In this document: positions 9,758 through 18,199 of the stretch, piece after piece | Position numbering within the stretch: the stretch's first letter is position 1 | Layout: every line of letters starts with the position of its first letter | Assembly: GCA_959347425.1 (NCBI GenBank) | Contig: OY365741.1 | Span: 682,001 to 746,000 of the forward strand | Direction of reading: 5' to 3' | Length of the DNA stretch: 64,000 bases | Source: an uncultured Amylibacter sp. | GTDB lineage: Bacteria > Pseudomonadota > Alphaproteobacteria > Rhodobacterales > Rhodobacteraceae | Made by a program: the position numbers and the translations under genes | Notes under the pieces: generated by a model | Told to the model about the DNA's origin: nothing | Database searches by the model: none | The model's input: only the letters and a program-made list of their open reading frames with translations

Positions 9758-10504
9758 CTATTCACAATTCACAACCAGTTTCCCCAACGGCGAGCGCACC
9801 CGCACCCGCTCCCCCACTCCATCACGAGGACGCGCATAAACCTGCTTGCTCGCCTCGACAAAAATCACCCCCGCAACCACGGGAATAATCCGCCGATGGG
9901 CAATATAATCCCAATACACCGCCATCCGCAGCCAAAACGGACGCGAAGAAGGCGCAAAATACAACGCAGGAAAATGGCGTTCTGGCACGAACTTATGCAA
10001 CCGCAATAAATGCTCCACCTGCCCGACACTATAGGGTCGCCCCACGCCAAAAGGCGTTTTATCCGACCGAGCCCAAAGCCCCGACCGATTGGATACGATA
10101 AAAACAACCCGCCCGCCTGGACCTAACACCCGCCAAATCTCATCCAGCAACGCATCCGTATCCGTGCATGTTTCCAAAGCATGCAATAAAACCAGCTTAT
10201 CCACCTGCCCGTTGGCTATCGGCCAGTGCAGCTCTTCACACAAAACCGCGCAGTTTGCCAGATGCTCGCCCGTATCGCCAGGCCACGCAATCACCCCTTG
10301 CTCTGCTGGCATCAAGGCAATAATCCGCCGAGCCTTCGCCAGAAACGGGCGTAACAAAGGCGTGGCAAAGCCGAACCCGACAATCGTTTGCCCCTTAGTA
10401 TCGCCCCACATATCGCACAAGCATTTGCGCAAGGCTTTTTGCACCGTACGCCCTAAAAACGTGCGGTAATAAAACTTTTTCAAATCAACGACATCAAAAC
10501 GCAT
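9758..10504 (-). CDS. Class I SAM-dependent methyltransferase
   Basis: A 248-residue cytoplasmic protein with a Rossmann methyltransferase core: IVGFGFATPLLRPF near residue 40 as motif I, DKLVLLHALETCTD near residue 100, and LDEIWRVLGPGGRVVFIVSN near residues 119-138, typical of type-11 methyltransferases. The substrate is unknown. It is divergent from gloB, an arrangement I recall from other alphaproteobacteria. The last codons (VVNCE) come from a GTGAATTGTGAATAG stretch that has an inverted partner about 70 bases away, so the C-terminus may have been remodelled by a short repeat. Confidence 0.75.
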   Translation of the reverse strand: MRFDVVDLKKFYYRTFLGRTVQKALRKCLCDMWGDTKGQTIVGFGFATPLLRPFLAKARRIIALMPAEQGVIAWPGDTGEHLANCAVLCEELHWPIANGQVDKLVLLHALETCTDTDALLDEIWRVLGPGGRVVFIVSNRSGLWARSDKTPFGVGRPYSVGQVEHLLRLHKFVPERHFPALYFAPSSRPFWLRMAVYWDYIAHRRIIPVVAGVIFVEASKQVYARPRDGVGERVRVRSPLGKLVVNCE

Positions 10505-10578
10505 TGCTTTTTACCTGTAAATGTGGCACATAATAATACTATAACACACTTAACCCCACACTTACAGGAGAAAACCCG

Positions 10579-11346
10579 ATGTCTTTAGAAATTCTAACCC
10601 TACCATGTTTGGAAGATAACTATGCCTTTATTCTGCGTTGCACGGATACGGGCGAAACCGCGCTGGTTGATGCGCCCGAATCCGCGCCTATTTTGGCGGC
10701 TTTGGACGCGAAGGGCTGGCCTTTGCATAAAATCCTGATTACCCATCATCATTCTGACCATATTGACGGGGTGGAGGCTATTCGCGCCGCAACAGGTGCT
10801 ATGGTTTATGGTGGTGCGGCGGATGCGCATCGGTTGCCCGCGTTGGATTACGGCTTGGCAGAGGGTGATTCTGTCACCGTAGGAGCGCATAAGGGCGAAG
10901 TCATTGATGTATCGGGGCATACGATTGGGCATATTGCGTTTTTGTTTAAGGATGCAAAAGCGGCGTTCAGCGCGGATAGTTTGATGGCACTGGGGTGTGG
11001 TCGCGTGTTTGAAGGCTCTCAGGCGCAGCAATGGGTTACTTTGAAGAAGTTTATGGAGTTGCCCGCCGATACGATGATTTATTCGGGGCATGAATATACC
11101 GCCGCGAATGGCGCGTTTGCCGTGACGATAGAGCCTGATAATGCCGATTTACAGGCGCGGGTTAAGGATATTGCGAAGGCTCGCGGGCGGGGTGAGGCGA
11201 CCGTGCCGTCGTTGTTATCCTTGGAATTGGCGACTAACCCGTTTTTGCGGGCAGGTGTGGCTGGGGTTAAGGCGAATATGGGGATGGTTGACGCGAGTGA
11301 TTCTGATGTGTTTTGTGCGATTCGGACGAGGAAAGACGATTTTTAG
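10579..11346 (+). CDS. gloB: Hydroxyacylglutathione hydrolase (glyoxalase II)
   Basis: Hydrolyses S-lactoylglutathione to D-lactate and glutathione, the second step of methylglyoxal detoxification. The 255-residue metallo-beta-lactamase-fold protein has the dinuclear metal motif THHHSDHIDG near residue 54, a second-sphere DVSGHTIGHIAF, the ADSLMALGCGRVFEGSQAQ segment characteristic of GloB, and SGHEYTAAN. ATG 10579 follows ACAGGAGAAAA. The stop TAG is part of the first heptamer of island B. Confidence 0.93.
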   Translation: MSLEILTLPCLEDNYAFILRCTDTGETALVDAPESAPILAALDAKGWPLHKILITHHHSDHIDGVEAIRAATGAMVYGGAADAHRLPALDYGLAEGDSVTVGAHKGEVIDVSGHTIGHIAFLFKDAKAAFSADSLMALGCGRVFEGSQAQQWVTLKKFMELPADTMIYSGHEYTAANGAFAVTIEPDNADLQARVKDIAKARGRGEATVPSLLSLELATNPFLRAGVAGVKANMGMVDASDSDVFCAIRTRKDDF

Positions 11347-11769
11347 TGATTAGTGATTAGTGAGTCTGCCCTTCGGGTCTTCGTCATCGCTTACGCGAGT
11401 GCCGACCAGCATGGTCTTTTGTGCGTAGCCCCCACTTCGTGGGAGCATGCCAAAAGCCCTTTGGTTACAAGATGATAATGATTCTATAAAATTACTATCT
11501 GGAATAACAAGACGATAGATTGGATTATTTGCAAAGAATACTTGGGAATTGGTGATGGGTTTGTTCTAAATTTATTTAGGCTGTGCCTAGATGCTTGGAT
11601 AGGCTTTAGCCAAAAATCACCCGTCCAGCTCTCCGCAGGAGGGGTGGGCGGGTGGGCAACCGAACGAAGTGAGGGCGCAACAAAAAACCTCTACCCTTAA
11701 CACCTAATAACAAACCCACAATTCTTAATAACCAATCACTAATAACTAACAACTAATAACTAACAACTA
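11343..11769 (-). repeat. Intergenic repeat island B (reverse, subtype 1)
   Basis: Copy of the island family in the opposite orientation to A, between convergent gloB and the DUF1285 gene. Modules in plus-strand order: heptamers TTAGTGA, GCCCTTCGGGTCTTCG, a TCGC-TTAC-GCGA hairpin, the CTTTTG/CAAAAG stem, CTAAATTTATTTAG, TAGGCTGTGCCTA, the GC-rich terminator hairpin, then heptamers reading ACAACTAATA. Stop codons of both flanking genes lie within the heptamers. Confidence 0.85.
11612..11652 (-). terminator. Intrinsic terminator in island B
   Basis: Homologue of the island A hairpin on the minus strand: arms 11638-11652 and 11620-11634, then a T-run (AAAAA on plus at 11612-11616). It is oriented to end the ribH-DUF1285 transcript. 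Confidence 0.65.
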
Positions 11770-12354
11770 GAGCTCATTCGCTCGCATCATCGGAAAAAAC
11801 TGCCCCTGCGAGCGCACGCCAAACCAATCCTCCCCCTGATACGGCATAACTTCCCCCAAATCCACCAACCGATAAAAACTTTTGCGATCGATTAACGCCT
11901 CCAAATTCGTGCGGACTAAAACATACGGCGCGGGCTCTCCCGTTTGCGGATTATGTGCCATTCGCAAAGGCGCAGCCTCCCCCAAAATAACGCTATCATC
12001 AACGTTCGTGTGAAAAGTAATCGCTTGCGAATCCCCCGCCCCAGACACATCAAAATCAATCGCGATAAAAGGCGCATCATCAACCTTTATCCCAACTTTT
12101 TCAACGGGAGTCACCAGAAAATAATCATCCCCATCCTTGCGGATAATAGAGGCAAACAAAACCACCAGAGCCTTGCGCCCAATCGGTGTGCCTTGATAAA
12201 ACCAAGTGCCATCGCGGGCAATCCGCATATCCAAATCACCGCAAAACGGCGGGTTCCACAGATGCACGGGGGGCAGCTTGCCGTCCTTGGTTTTACGCGC
12301 AGTATCGGCCAAAGAGCCCAGTGTAGCTTGATTATCAGGACTCGCCTTTTGCAT
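11767..12354 (-). CDS. DUF1285 family protein
   Basis: About 195 residues, no signal peptide or membrane segment. Recognisable DUF1285 features: PPVHLWNPPFCGDLDMRI near the N-terminus, RDGTWFYQGTPIGRKALV, DDYFLVTPVEKVGI and PYQGEDWFGVRSQGQFF at the end. Function of the family is not established. The start is ATG 12354 (or GTG 12357), overlapping the end of ribH by about 20 bases, so the two are probably co-translated. The stop TAG is in the heptamer array of island B. Confidence 0.82.
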   Translation of the reverse strand: MQKASPDNQATLGSLADTARKTKDGKLPPVHLWNPPFCGDLDMRIARDGTWFYQGTPIGRKALVVLFASIIRKDGDDYFLVTPVEKVGIKVDDAPFIAIDFDVSGAGDSQAITFHTNVDDSVILGEAAPLRMAHNPQTGEPAPYVLVRTNLEALIDRKSFYRLVDLGEVMPYQGEDWFGVRSQGQFFPMMRANEL

Positions 12355-12790
12355 CACTAATCACCAAATCCACCATCATCACAACCGCCCGCGCCGCTTC
12401 CGCGCCCTTTTTCACAAAATGACGGGTAAAGAAATCAATATGCTCCGCAGTTTCTTGGAATTCATGCGGGGTCAGGGACACCGAAAACACTGGCACCCCC
12501 GTGTCCAAACCGACCCGCACCAATCCATCCACAACCGCCGCCGCGACAAACTCATGCCGATAAATCCCGCCATTCACCACCAAAGCCGCCGCCACAACCG
12601 CATCATATTTCCCCGTGTTCGCCAGCTTTTGCGCGACCAGAGGCATCTCTAACGCCCCAGGAACTTCCACCATATCAATATCACACGGGCGATTCTGCGC
12701 CTTCATCTCTGCCACGAATCCATCGTAAGCCTGCCCAACAATCCCCGCATGCCAATTCGCACGAATAAACGCAATGTTAATCTTTTTCAT
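12335..12790 (-). CDS. ribH: 6,7-dimethyl-8-ribityllumazine synthase, RibH2 type
   Basis: Condenses the ribityl-pyrimidine with dihydroxybutanone phosphate to form lumazine, the penultimate step of riboflavin synthesis. About 151 residues. FIRANWHAGIVGQAYDGF, VEVPGALEMPL, ALVVNGGIYRHEFVA and VPVFSVSLTPHEF resemble the Brucella/Rhizobium RibH2 (decameric) form rather than the icosahedral form, from memory of those sequences. The chosen ATG 12790 has AAAGGGC upstream; ATG 12805 is possible. No other rib gene is adjacent. Confidence 0.9.
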   Translation of the reverse strand: MKKINIAFIRANWHAGIVGQAYDGFVAEMKAQNRPCDIDMVEVPGALEMPLVAQKLANTGKYDAVVAAALVVNGGIYRHEFVAAAVVDGLVRVGLDTGVPVFSVSLTPHEFQETAEHIDFFTRHFVKKGAEAARAVVMMVDLVISDAKGES

Positions 12791-12880
12791 AAGATGCCCT
12801 TTCATATTCCCGCCAATATAACGCAAAACCGCGCCACCCGCAAGCTAGACTTTTGCCAAAATACGATTATACATGGGGGT

Positions 12881-13921
12881 ATGACACAAAAAATACAAAT
12901 CACCCGCCCCGATGATTTTCATCTGCATCTGCGCGATGACGCGATAATGCGTGCGGTGTTGCCAGAGACTACGCGCCATTTTGCCCGTGCGTTGATTATG
13001 CCGAACCTCAATCCGCCTGTTGTTACCGCGCAAAATGCCCGTGATTATCGCGCACGGATTATTGCTGCGATGCCGCCCGATGCCGATTTCACCCCCCTTA
13101 TGACCCTGTATTTGACAGAGCAAACCGACCCGAACGACCTAGCCATCGCCGTGGATATGGCAGGTGTTATAGCGGTAAAATACTATCCCATGGGCGCGAC
13201 CACCCATTCGGATTTCGGCGTGAAAACTCTGCAAAACGTGATGCCCGTGTTGGAACGCATGGCCGATATGGGGCTGAACCTATGTATCCATGGCGAAGTC
13301 ACCGACCCCGATATTGATATTTTTGACCGCGAGGCGGTTTTTATTGACCGAGTCCTGCTCCCCCTCCACGAAACCCTCCCTGAATTAAAAATCACGGCAG
13401 AGCATATCACCACGAAAACCGCTGTGGAGGCTGTGCTGGGGGCGGGGGCGAACCTATCCGCCTCTATCACCGTGCATCATTTAATGATAAACCGCACGCA
13501 TCTTTTGGCGGGGGGGATTCGCCCGCATTATTATTGCCTGCCTGTGGCAAAACGCGAAATCCATCGGGTGGCGTTGCGTGGGGCGGCAATATCTGGCAAC
13601 CCCAAGTTTTTCCTAGGAACCGATAGCGCACCGCACATGGATACCGATAAACTATCCGCCTGTGGCTGTGCTGGGTGTTTTACTGCCCCGCATGCTCTGC
13701 CGTTGCTGGCGCAGGTGTTTGATGAAGAAAACGCCCTGCCTGCGTTAAACGGATTTTGCGCCGAATATGGCGCGGCACATTATGGATTGCCCCAAAATAC
13801 TGGTACTATTACCCTTGAAAAAGGCAACGACCCGCAAGCTACACCTGCACAAATCACTCCAGATAATAACACAATTACCGCATTTAATCCGCCAGAACCA
13901 TTTTACTGGTTTGTGCGATAG
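12881..13921 (+). CDS. pyrC: Dihydroorotase, class II
   Basis: Cyclises carbamoyl aspartate to dihydroorotate in pyrimidine synthesis. About 346 residues. DDFHLHLRDD gives the two N-terminal zinc histidines, KYYPMGATTHSDFGV holds the carboxylated lysine, and LCIHGEV, AEHITTK and LGTDSAPH supply the rest of the binuclear site. This matches the E. coli PyrC type rather than PyrC'/PyrX. The start is ATG 12881; the longer open frame before it has no support. Divergent from ribH. Confidence 0.94.
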   Translation: MTQKIQITRPDDFHLHLRDDAIMRAVLPETTRHFARALIMPNLNPPVVTAQNARDYRARIIAAMPPDADFTPLMTLYLTEQTDPNDLAIAVDMAGVIAVKYYPMGATTHSDFGVKTLQNVMPVLERMADMGLNLCIHGEVTDPDIDIFDREAVFIDRVLLPLHETLPELKITAEHITTKTAVEAVLGAGANLSASITVHHLMINRTHLLAGGIRPHYYCLPVAKREIHRVALRGAAISGNPKFFLGTDSAPHMDTDKLSACGCAGCFTAPHALPLLAQVFDEENALPALNGFCAEYGAAHYGLPQNTGTITLEKGNDPQATPAQITPDNNTITAFNPPEPFYWFVR

Positions 13922-13938
13922 GAAATTTATGCTATAAC
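13911..13938 (+). promoter_or_regulatory. Predicted promoter of dnaB
   Basis: TTGTGC (13911-13916), 16-base spacer, TATAAC (13933-13938), overlapping the pyrC stop and 53 bases before the dnaB start. By-eye prediction. Confidence 0.4.
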
Positions 13939-13991
13939 GCACCCTAACATTAACCCTAACACTGCCACCCGAAAACCGATAGATAGATAAA

Positions 13992-15530
13992 ATGAGCGAA
14001 ATCAGAGCCTTAAAAGAAACCGCACCCGATACCGAAGAATCAGCCCCACTGCCCCATTCTATTGAGGCAGAACAGGCGATTATCGGCAGTTTGCTGTTTA
14101 ATAATGAGATTTATGACCATATCGGCGCGATAGTCAAAGGCGAACATTTCTTTGACCCCGTGCATAGTCGCCTGTTTGATACGATTCGCGCGAGGATTGA
14201 GAAGAACGCACTGGCCTCCCCGATTACCATCAGCACTTTTCTGGCGGATGATGAGGGGTTTCAGGAATTGGGCGGTAGCAGTTATTTGACCCATCTTGCC
14301 GCCTCTGTTAGCTCCGTTATGGCAGTACGCGATTATGCCCAAATGGTTTATGATATGGCGTTACGACGTGGGCTGATTACTATTGGTTATGATATTGCCG
14401 AATCGGCACAGAAAATCACGGCGGAGACTTCCCCCAGCGAGCATATAGCCGCCGCCGAACAACAGCTCTACACCCTATCCGAACAGGGGCAAGTGGAACG
14501 GGGCTTTCAGGGGTTTGTCGTTTCAACCACCGATGCGATTAAACAAATCAGTGCCGCCTATAAACGCGATGGCTCGCTGGCGGGGATTTCCACGGGATTA
14601 AAGGATTTGGATGTAATCCTTGGTGGGTTGCAAAAATCCGATTTGCTGATTCTGGCAGGGCGACCGTCCATGGGCAAAACCGCCTTGGCAACGAATATAG
14701 CGTTTCACGTGGCAAAGTCCTATAAAAAAGGCATAACAGAAGACGGCACAGAGGGCGCAATCGCGGGCGGAGTCGTTGGCTTCTTTTCTTTGGAAATGTC
14801 GTCAGAACAGCTGGCAGGGCGGATTTTATCCGAGGCAACCGAGGTGCCGTCCTATAAATTGCGCTCTGGCAACATTAACGAAGATGAATTCCGCCGTCTT
14901 ATTGAAGCGGCAAAAACGCTGGAAACATGCCCGCTTTACATTGATGATACCGCCGCCCTGCCCATCAATCAACTGGCTACACGGGCGCGGCGTTTGAAAC
15001 GCACGCATGGGCTGGATGTTATGGTTGTGGATTATCTGCAATTGGTGCGTCCCGCACGGGCGAATGATAGCCGTGTTAATGAGGTTTCCGAAATCACCCA
15101 AGGATTAAAGGCAATCGCGAAAGAATTAAATATCCCCGTTATTGCGCTATCCCAGCTATCGCGGGCGGTGGAGCAACGCGATGATAAAAAACCCCAGCTT
15201 GCCGATTTGCGCGAATCGGGCTCAATCGAGCAAGACGCGGATATTGTGATGTTTGTTTATCGTGCCGAATACTATCTTGGGCGGACGAAACCCGATGAAA
15301 ACGATAGCGAAAAGATGGCGGCGTGGCAGGAGTCTATGGAAAAAGTCCATAACCTTGCCGAAGTCATTATTGGCAAGCAACGGCATGGTCCTATCGGCGA
15401 TGTTGCCCTGCATTTTAATGGTGAATTCACCAAGTTCAGCAATCTGGCGCAGGGGGGGGCAGGTTCTGCCCCCGCGAAATCGAGCTATTCCCCCGCCCCC
15501 GCATCATCGGACGATGCGACCGATTTTTAA
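13992..15530 (+). CDS. dnaB: Replicative DNA helicase DnaB
   Basis: Hexameric 5'-3' helicase of the replication fork. The 512 residues have the N-terminal DnaB domain (PHSIEAEQAIIGSLLFNNE), a linker, and the RecA-like C-terminal domain with Walker A LAGRPSMGKTAL near residue 221, VGFFSLEMSSEQLAGR, Walker B VMVVDYLQLV near residue 343 and GSIEQDADIVMFVYR. The C-terminus ends in a Pro/Ser/Ala-rich tail. No intein is visible. glcD follows 12 bases later. Confidence 0.96.
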   Translation: MSEIRALKETAPDTEESAPLPHSIEAEQAIIGSLLFNNEIYDHIGAIVKGEHFFDPVHSRLFDTIRARIEKNALASPITISTFLADDEGFQELGGSSYLTHLAASVSSVMAVRDYAQMVYDMALRRGLITIGYDIAESAQKITAETSPSEHIAAAEQQLYTLSEQGQVERGFQGFVVSTTDAIKQISAAYKRDGSLAGISTGLKDLDVILGGLQKSDLLILAGRPSMGKTALATNIAFHVAKSYKKGITEDGTEGAIAGGVVGFFSLEMSSEQLAGRILSEATEVPSYKLRSGNINEDEFRRLIEAAKTLETCPLYIDDTAALPINQLATRARRLKRTHGLDVMVVDYLQLVRPARANDSRVNEVSEITQGLKAIAKELNIPVIALSQLSRAVEQRDDKKPQLADLRESGSIEQDADIVMFVYRAEYYLGRTKPDENDSEKMAAWQESMEKVHNLAEVIIGKQRHGPIGDVALHFNGEFTKFSNLAQGGAGSAPAKSSYSPAPASSDDATDF

Positions 15531-15542
15531 GGAAAACCCGCC

Positions 15543-16982
15543 ATGGATATGCCCGCCCCCAATCGCGCCCTTATGAGCCGAAAGGCGGCGATTGTCGCGG
15601 CGTTATCCGCGTTTCTGCCCAAAGAATCCCTTATCCATGATGAACACGAAACCCGTGCCTATGAATGCGACGCTTTATCCGCCTATCGTTGCCCGCCAAT
15701 GCTGGTGGCTTTGCCGAGCAACACAGAACAGGTCAGCCAAATCCTACGTTTTTGCCATAAAGAAAACATCCCCGTTGTGCCACGCGGGGCGGGGACTTCC
15801 CTGACAGGCGGGGCCTTGCCCACCGCCGATTGTCTGGTTTTGGGCGTGGCAAAAATGACGGAGGTTTTGGAAATTGACTATCCAAACCGCTTTGTCCGCG
15901 TGCAAACGGGGCGGACTAATCTGGCAGTAACGGATGCCGTGCAGGACAACGGGTTTTTCTACGCACCCGACCCGTCCAGCCAACTGGCTTGCGCTATTTC
16001 GGGTAATATTGCGATGAATTCGGGCGGGGCGCATTGTTTGAAATACGGGGTGACGACTAATAATCTACTGGGCGTGACTATGGTTATGATGGATGGAACA
16101 GTGGTGGAATTGGGCGGGGCGGACATGCTGGATGCCCCTGGGGCTGACCTTTTGGGCGTGATTTGTGGCTCTGAAGGGCAGCTTGGCGTGGTGACCGAGG
16201 CTACCCTGCGTATCCTGCCAAAACCCGAAGGCGCACGCCCGATTTTAATCGGCTTTGATAAAGAATCGGTTGCGGGGGCTTGCGTGGCGGATATTATCAA
16301 GGCAGGGATTTTACCCGTGGCGATTGAGTTCATGGATAAGCTTTGCATAGAGATGGTGGAGGATTTTTGCAACGCGGGCTATCCAAAAGCCGCCGCCGTT
16401 TTGATTGTAGAGGTAGAGGGCAGTGATGCCGAAATAACCTATGAACTGGCGCAAATCAAGCAAATCGCCGCACGGCATAACCCCGTGGAAATACGCGAAA
16501 GCCAATCGGCGGACGAATCTACCGCTATCTGGGCGGGGCGTAAGGCGGCGTTTGGTGCGGTTGGGCAAGTCAGCGATTCTATGTGTTTGGATGGGGCGAT
16601 TCCCGTGTCGGCTCTGTCGCAGGTTTTAACTCGTATAGCCGAATTATCGGCGCAATATGGCTTGCCTGTCTGCAATGTGTTTCACGCGGGCGACGGCAAT
16701 ATGCACCCGTTAATCATGTATGATGCGAATAAAACGGGGGATTTGGAAAAGTGCGAGAAATTAGGCGCGGAAATCCTGCGGTTATGTGTGGAAGTCGGCG
16801 GGTGTTTAAGCGGCGAACACGGGGTTGGGATAGAAAAACGCGACCTATTATTGGCGCAATTTAACCATGATGACCTAGACGCGCAAATGTGGGTAAAGGA
16901 TGTGTTTGACCCTAAATGGCTGTTAAACTCTGCCAAGGTGTTTCCTTTGGAATGTAGCCTTTCACGGCGCGGGGGTGTGTGA
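15543..16982 (+). CDS. glcD: FAD-linked oxidase, glycolate oxidase subunit GlcD
   Basis: Flavin subunit oxidising glycolate (or a related 2-hydroxyacid such as D-lactate) to the 2-oxoacid. The 479 residues have the PCMH FAD domain with VVPRGAGTSLTGGA near residue 79, SGNIAMNSGGAHCLKYG near 155 and GLLGVICGSEGQLGVV-like DLLGVICGSEGQLGVVTEA, and the C-terminal FAD-oxidase domain with HAGDGNMHP and SGEHGVGIEKR. ATG 15543 is preceded by AAGGAAAA. glcE overlaps its stop. The Fe-S subunit GlcF is not present, so electron acceptor and exact substrate are uncertain. Confidence 0.88.
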   Translation: MDMPAPNRALMSRKAAIVAALSAFLPKESLIHDEHETRAYECDALSAYRCPPMLVALPSNTEQVSQILRFCHKENIPVVPRGAGTSLTGGALPTADCLVLGVAKMTEVLEIDYPNRFVRVQTGRTNLAVTDAVQDNGFFYAPDPSSQLACAISGNIAMNSGGAHCLKYGVTTNNLLGVTMVMMDGTVVELGGADMLDAPGADLLGVICGSEGQLGVVTEATLRILPKPEGARPILIGFDKESVAGACVADIIKAGILPVAIEFMDKLCIEMVEDFCNAGYPKAAAVLIVEVEGSDAEITYELAQIKQIAARHNPVEIRESQSADESTAIWAGRKAAFGAVGQVSDSMCLDGAIPVSALSQVLTRIAELSAQYGLPVCNVFHAGDGNMHPLIMYDANKTGDLEKCEKLGAEILRLCVEVGGCLSGEHGVGIEKRDLLLAQFNHDDLDAQMWVKDVFDPKWLLNSAKVFPLECSLSRRGGV

Positions 16983-18190
16983 TGAAAACCTATTCCCCCG
17001 ATGATGAAACCACGCTGGCTGGTATAATTGAAAACGCTGGTAAGACGGGCGAAACTTTTCGTATTCTGGGCGGGGGCAGCCGTGCCACTCTGGGGAATCC
17101 CGTAACCCACTCCGCCATTTTATCCATGCAAAACATTCGTGGGGTGCGGTTGTACGAACCAGAGGCGTTGACGCTCGTTGTCGCTGCGGGAACGCCTTTG
17201 GCGGAGGTTGAATCTCTGCTGGACGCAAACGGACAGCATCTGCCGTTTGAACCTGCGGATTACCGCGAAATCCTGCATACACAGGACAAAACCCCACTTA
17301 TCGGTGCGCTGGCGGCGTGTAATATATCGGGTCCTCGCCGTATAGTTGCTGGCGCATGTCGCGATAGTATGATTGGGCTTCGCGCCATAACGGGGCGCGG
17401 GCAGATTATTAAAAACGGCGGGCGAGTGATGAAAAATGTGACGGGTTATGATTTGGTGAAACTGCTCGCGGGTAGCTTTGGCACGCTGGCGGTTATCAGC
17501 GAATTGGCGTTCAAAACCTTGCCGAAACCAGAGGTCGGCGCGACTTTGTGCCTTAACGGATTGAATGATAATGACGCGGTGGGTTGCCTATCGGCGGCGT
17601 TAAACAGCCCCTATCAAATCACGGGGGCGGCGCATGTGCCGAACGGTTTGGGGGGGTCTGCGTCTATAACTTTGATACGGATAGAGGGTTTTGCCGATTC
17701 TGTGCGGTACAGAACCGATGCGTTAAAAGACCATTTGGGTAAGGTTATGAAGGGCGATATTAAAACCGATATTACCGTGGAGTCCAACCCCGATATATCC
17801 GCCAATCTCTGGCAATCGGTGAAAAACCTGCATCCTTTTATTGGCAAAACGGGGGATATTTGGCAAATCGGTATGAAATCCTCTGACGCGGCTGATTTTG
17901 GCAGAGCCATGCGGGATTTGACGGATACGGGAACCCCATGCGAATACTTTTTTGATTGGGGCGGGGCGAGGGCTTGGGTGCTCTGCCCACTTGGGTTTGA
18001 TTTACGCGAACACGCACAAAAAACACCCAAAACAATAGGCTACGCCACCCGCCTACGCGGAAACACCGATAAAACAACCAGTAAAACAAACGCCTTCCCC
18101 CCGCTTGCCCCTGCCATAAAACAAATCCAAACAGACCTTCGCACAAAATTTGACCCCCACACCCTGTTAAATTCGGGCATTATGGGATAA
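16982..18190 (+). CDS. glcE: Glycolate oxidase FAD-binding subunit GlcE
   Basis: Second flavin-fold subunit of glycolate oxidase, about 402 residues. The N-terminal PCMH half contains ILGGGSRATLGNP near residue 25 and LIGALAACNISGPRRIVAGACRD-like sequence near 103, followed by GRVMKNVTGYDLVKLLAGSFG, a strong GlcE signature. The start ATG 16982 overlaps the glcD stop (TGATG). The next gene, 9 bases on, is a permease rather than glcF. Confidence 0.88.
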   Translation: MKTYSPDDETTLAGIIENAGKTGETFRILGGGSRATLGNPVTHSAILSMQNIRGVRLYEPEALTLVVAAGTPLAEVESLLDANGQHLPFEPADYREILHTQDKTPLIGALAACNISGPRRIVAGACRDSMIGLRAITGRGQIIKNGGRVMKNVTGYDLVKLLAGSFGTLAVISELAFKTLPKPEVGATLCLNGLNDNDAVGCLSAALNSPYQITGAAHVPNGLGGSASITLIRIEGFADSVRYRTDALKDHLGKVMKGDIKTDITVESNPDISANLWQSVKNLHPFIGKTGDIWQIGMKSSDAADFGRAMRDLTDTGTPCEYFFDWGGARAWVLCPLGFDLREHAQKTPKTIGYATRLRGNTDKTTSKTNAFPPLAPAIKQIQTDLRTKFDPHTLLNSGIMG

Positions 18191-18199
18191 ATACGAATT

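Noticed and set aside
9700..9790. GTGAATTGT/ACAATTCAC inverted pair around the 3' end of the methyltransferase gene as a terminator
   Set aside because: The arms are about 60 bases apart with no T-run; it is more likely a short dispersed repeat.
10509..10572. CCTGTAA/TTACAGG inverted repeat between the methyltransferase gene and gloB as an operator
   Set aside because: The arms are only 7 bases and about 40 apart, and one is part of the gloB ribosome site; not distinguishable from chance.
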